Shown here one piece after another: positions 42,237-42,390 of a stretch of 42,390 bases of DNA. Within the stretch, counting starts at the first letter, position 1; every line of letters starts with the position of its first letter. The stretch comes from Clostridia bacterium. GTDB lineage: Bacteria > Bacillota_A > Clostridia > UMGS1883 > HGM11501. The stretch is taken from contig JAFXHP010000083.1 in the NCBI GenBank assembly GCA_017536285.1, positions 1 through 42,390 of the forward strand, given 5' to 3'. Both the position numbers and the translations under genes were made by a program. Below the pieces are notes generated by a model. The model was not told where the DNA came from. It ran no database searches and worked only from the letters and a program-made list of their open reading frames with translations.

Positions 42237-42390
42237 ATATCTCCTTAAATGTATATAAATACCTTTCAGAAATTTCTTTCATTTCATCCACATAGGAATC
42301 CGAGGACTTATCGTAAATGCCCCAGGCGTGCATTCCCGCTTCCTTTGCGGTTTTAACGGCGTTTACATTATCGTCAATGAATATACACTC
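42235..42390 (-). CDS. C-terminus of a HAD-superfamily hydrolase (cut by window edge)
   Basis: Only the last 51 residues are present. They begin ECIFIDDNVNAVKTAKEAGM and continue HAWGIYDKSS. The D-D pair after a hydrophobic strand, then N-V-x-x-x-x-x-A-x-x-x-G-M, is HAD motif IV as in beta-phosphoglucomutase and sugar-phosphatase relatives. The stop codon lies within the shared terminator. The substrate is unknown. Being next to the glycogen operon makes a sugar phosphate plausible, but it is convergent rather than co-transcribed. Confidence 0.8.
   Translation of the reverse strand, partial: ECIFIDDNVNAVKTAKEAGMHAWGIYDKSSDSYVDEMKEISERYLYTFKEI

Overview
The window looks like a chromosomal segment of an anaerobic, Gram-positive Clostridia-type Firmicute, probably an uncultured gut species. 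The support is: A+T-rich intergenic DNA with sharp sigmaA-type promoters and AGGAGG ribosome sites; a division/cell-wall (dcw) cluster of Firmicutes type (MraZ, RsmH, FtsL, a PASTA-domain PBP, DivIB); a MurE with the meso-diaminopimelate motif DNPR; a clostridial glgB-C-D-A-P glycogen operon; and a beta-glucuronidase-like enzyme. The taxonomic reading is inference. No rRNA, tRNA, CRISPR array or intact mobile element was seen.

Layout. (1) 1-415: a 77-residue XRE repressor divergent from a gene cut by the left edge, with two 17-bp operators between them. (2) 415-5000: an operon of cysteine desulfurase, ThiI (tRNA 4-thiouridine), CinA and an alpha/beta hydrolase, followed by a decayed RAYT (REP-associated transposase) fragment and REP-like hairpins. 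(3) 5183-11600, minus strand: a four-gene operon of a small membrane protein, a 1432-residue DUF4062-STAND NTPase-beta-propeller protein, a second RsmH-like methyltransferase and a zinc-ribbon/DUF805 membrane protein. This is the most unusual part of the window. (4) 11639-14322: a GH2 beta-glucuronidase-like gene divergent from an AraC regulator, with tandem direct repeats upstream of the enzyme promoter. (5) 14347-15623: recA with candidate SOS boxes. (6) 15631-29151, minus strand: an SGNH hydrolase and then the dcw cluster, in transcription order mraZ-rsmH-ftsL-pbp-murE-mraY-ftsW-murG-murA-divIB-ftsZ. MraZ boxes and a strong promoter lie at its head. murF, murD, murC, murB and ftsA are absent. 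(7) 29180-31935: a VanZ-like gene convergent with an operon of MIF-like tautomerase, ApbE and an EamA transporter. (8) 31983-42236: the glycogen operon (branching enzyme, GlgC, GlgD, GlgA, GlgP), a GH13 enzyme and a 31-residue membrane peptide. (9) A HAD-type phosphatase cut by the right edge.

The genes form three coherent functional blocks. Sulfur transfer to tRNA comes from the desulfurase handing persulfide to ThiI. Septal peptidoglycan synthesis and division come from the dcw cluster, with MraZ likely repressing its own operon. Glycogen synthesis and breakdown share one transcription unit. The STAND operon fits none of these and is best read as a candidate defence or signalling unit; this rests on domain architecture only.
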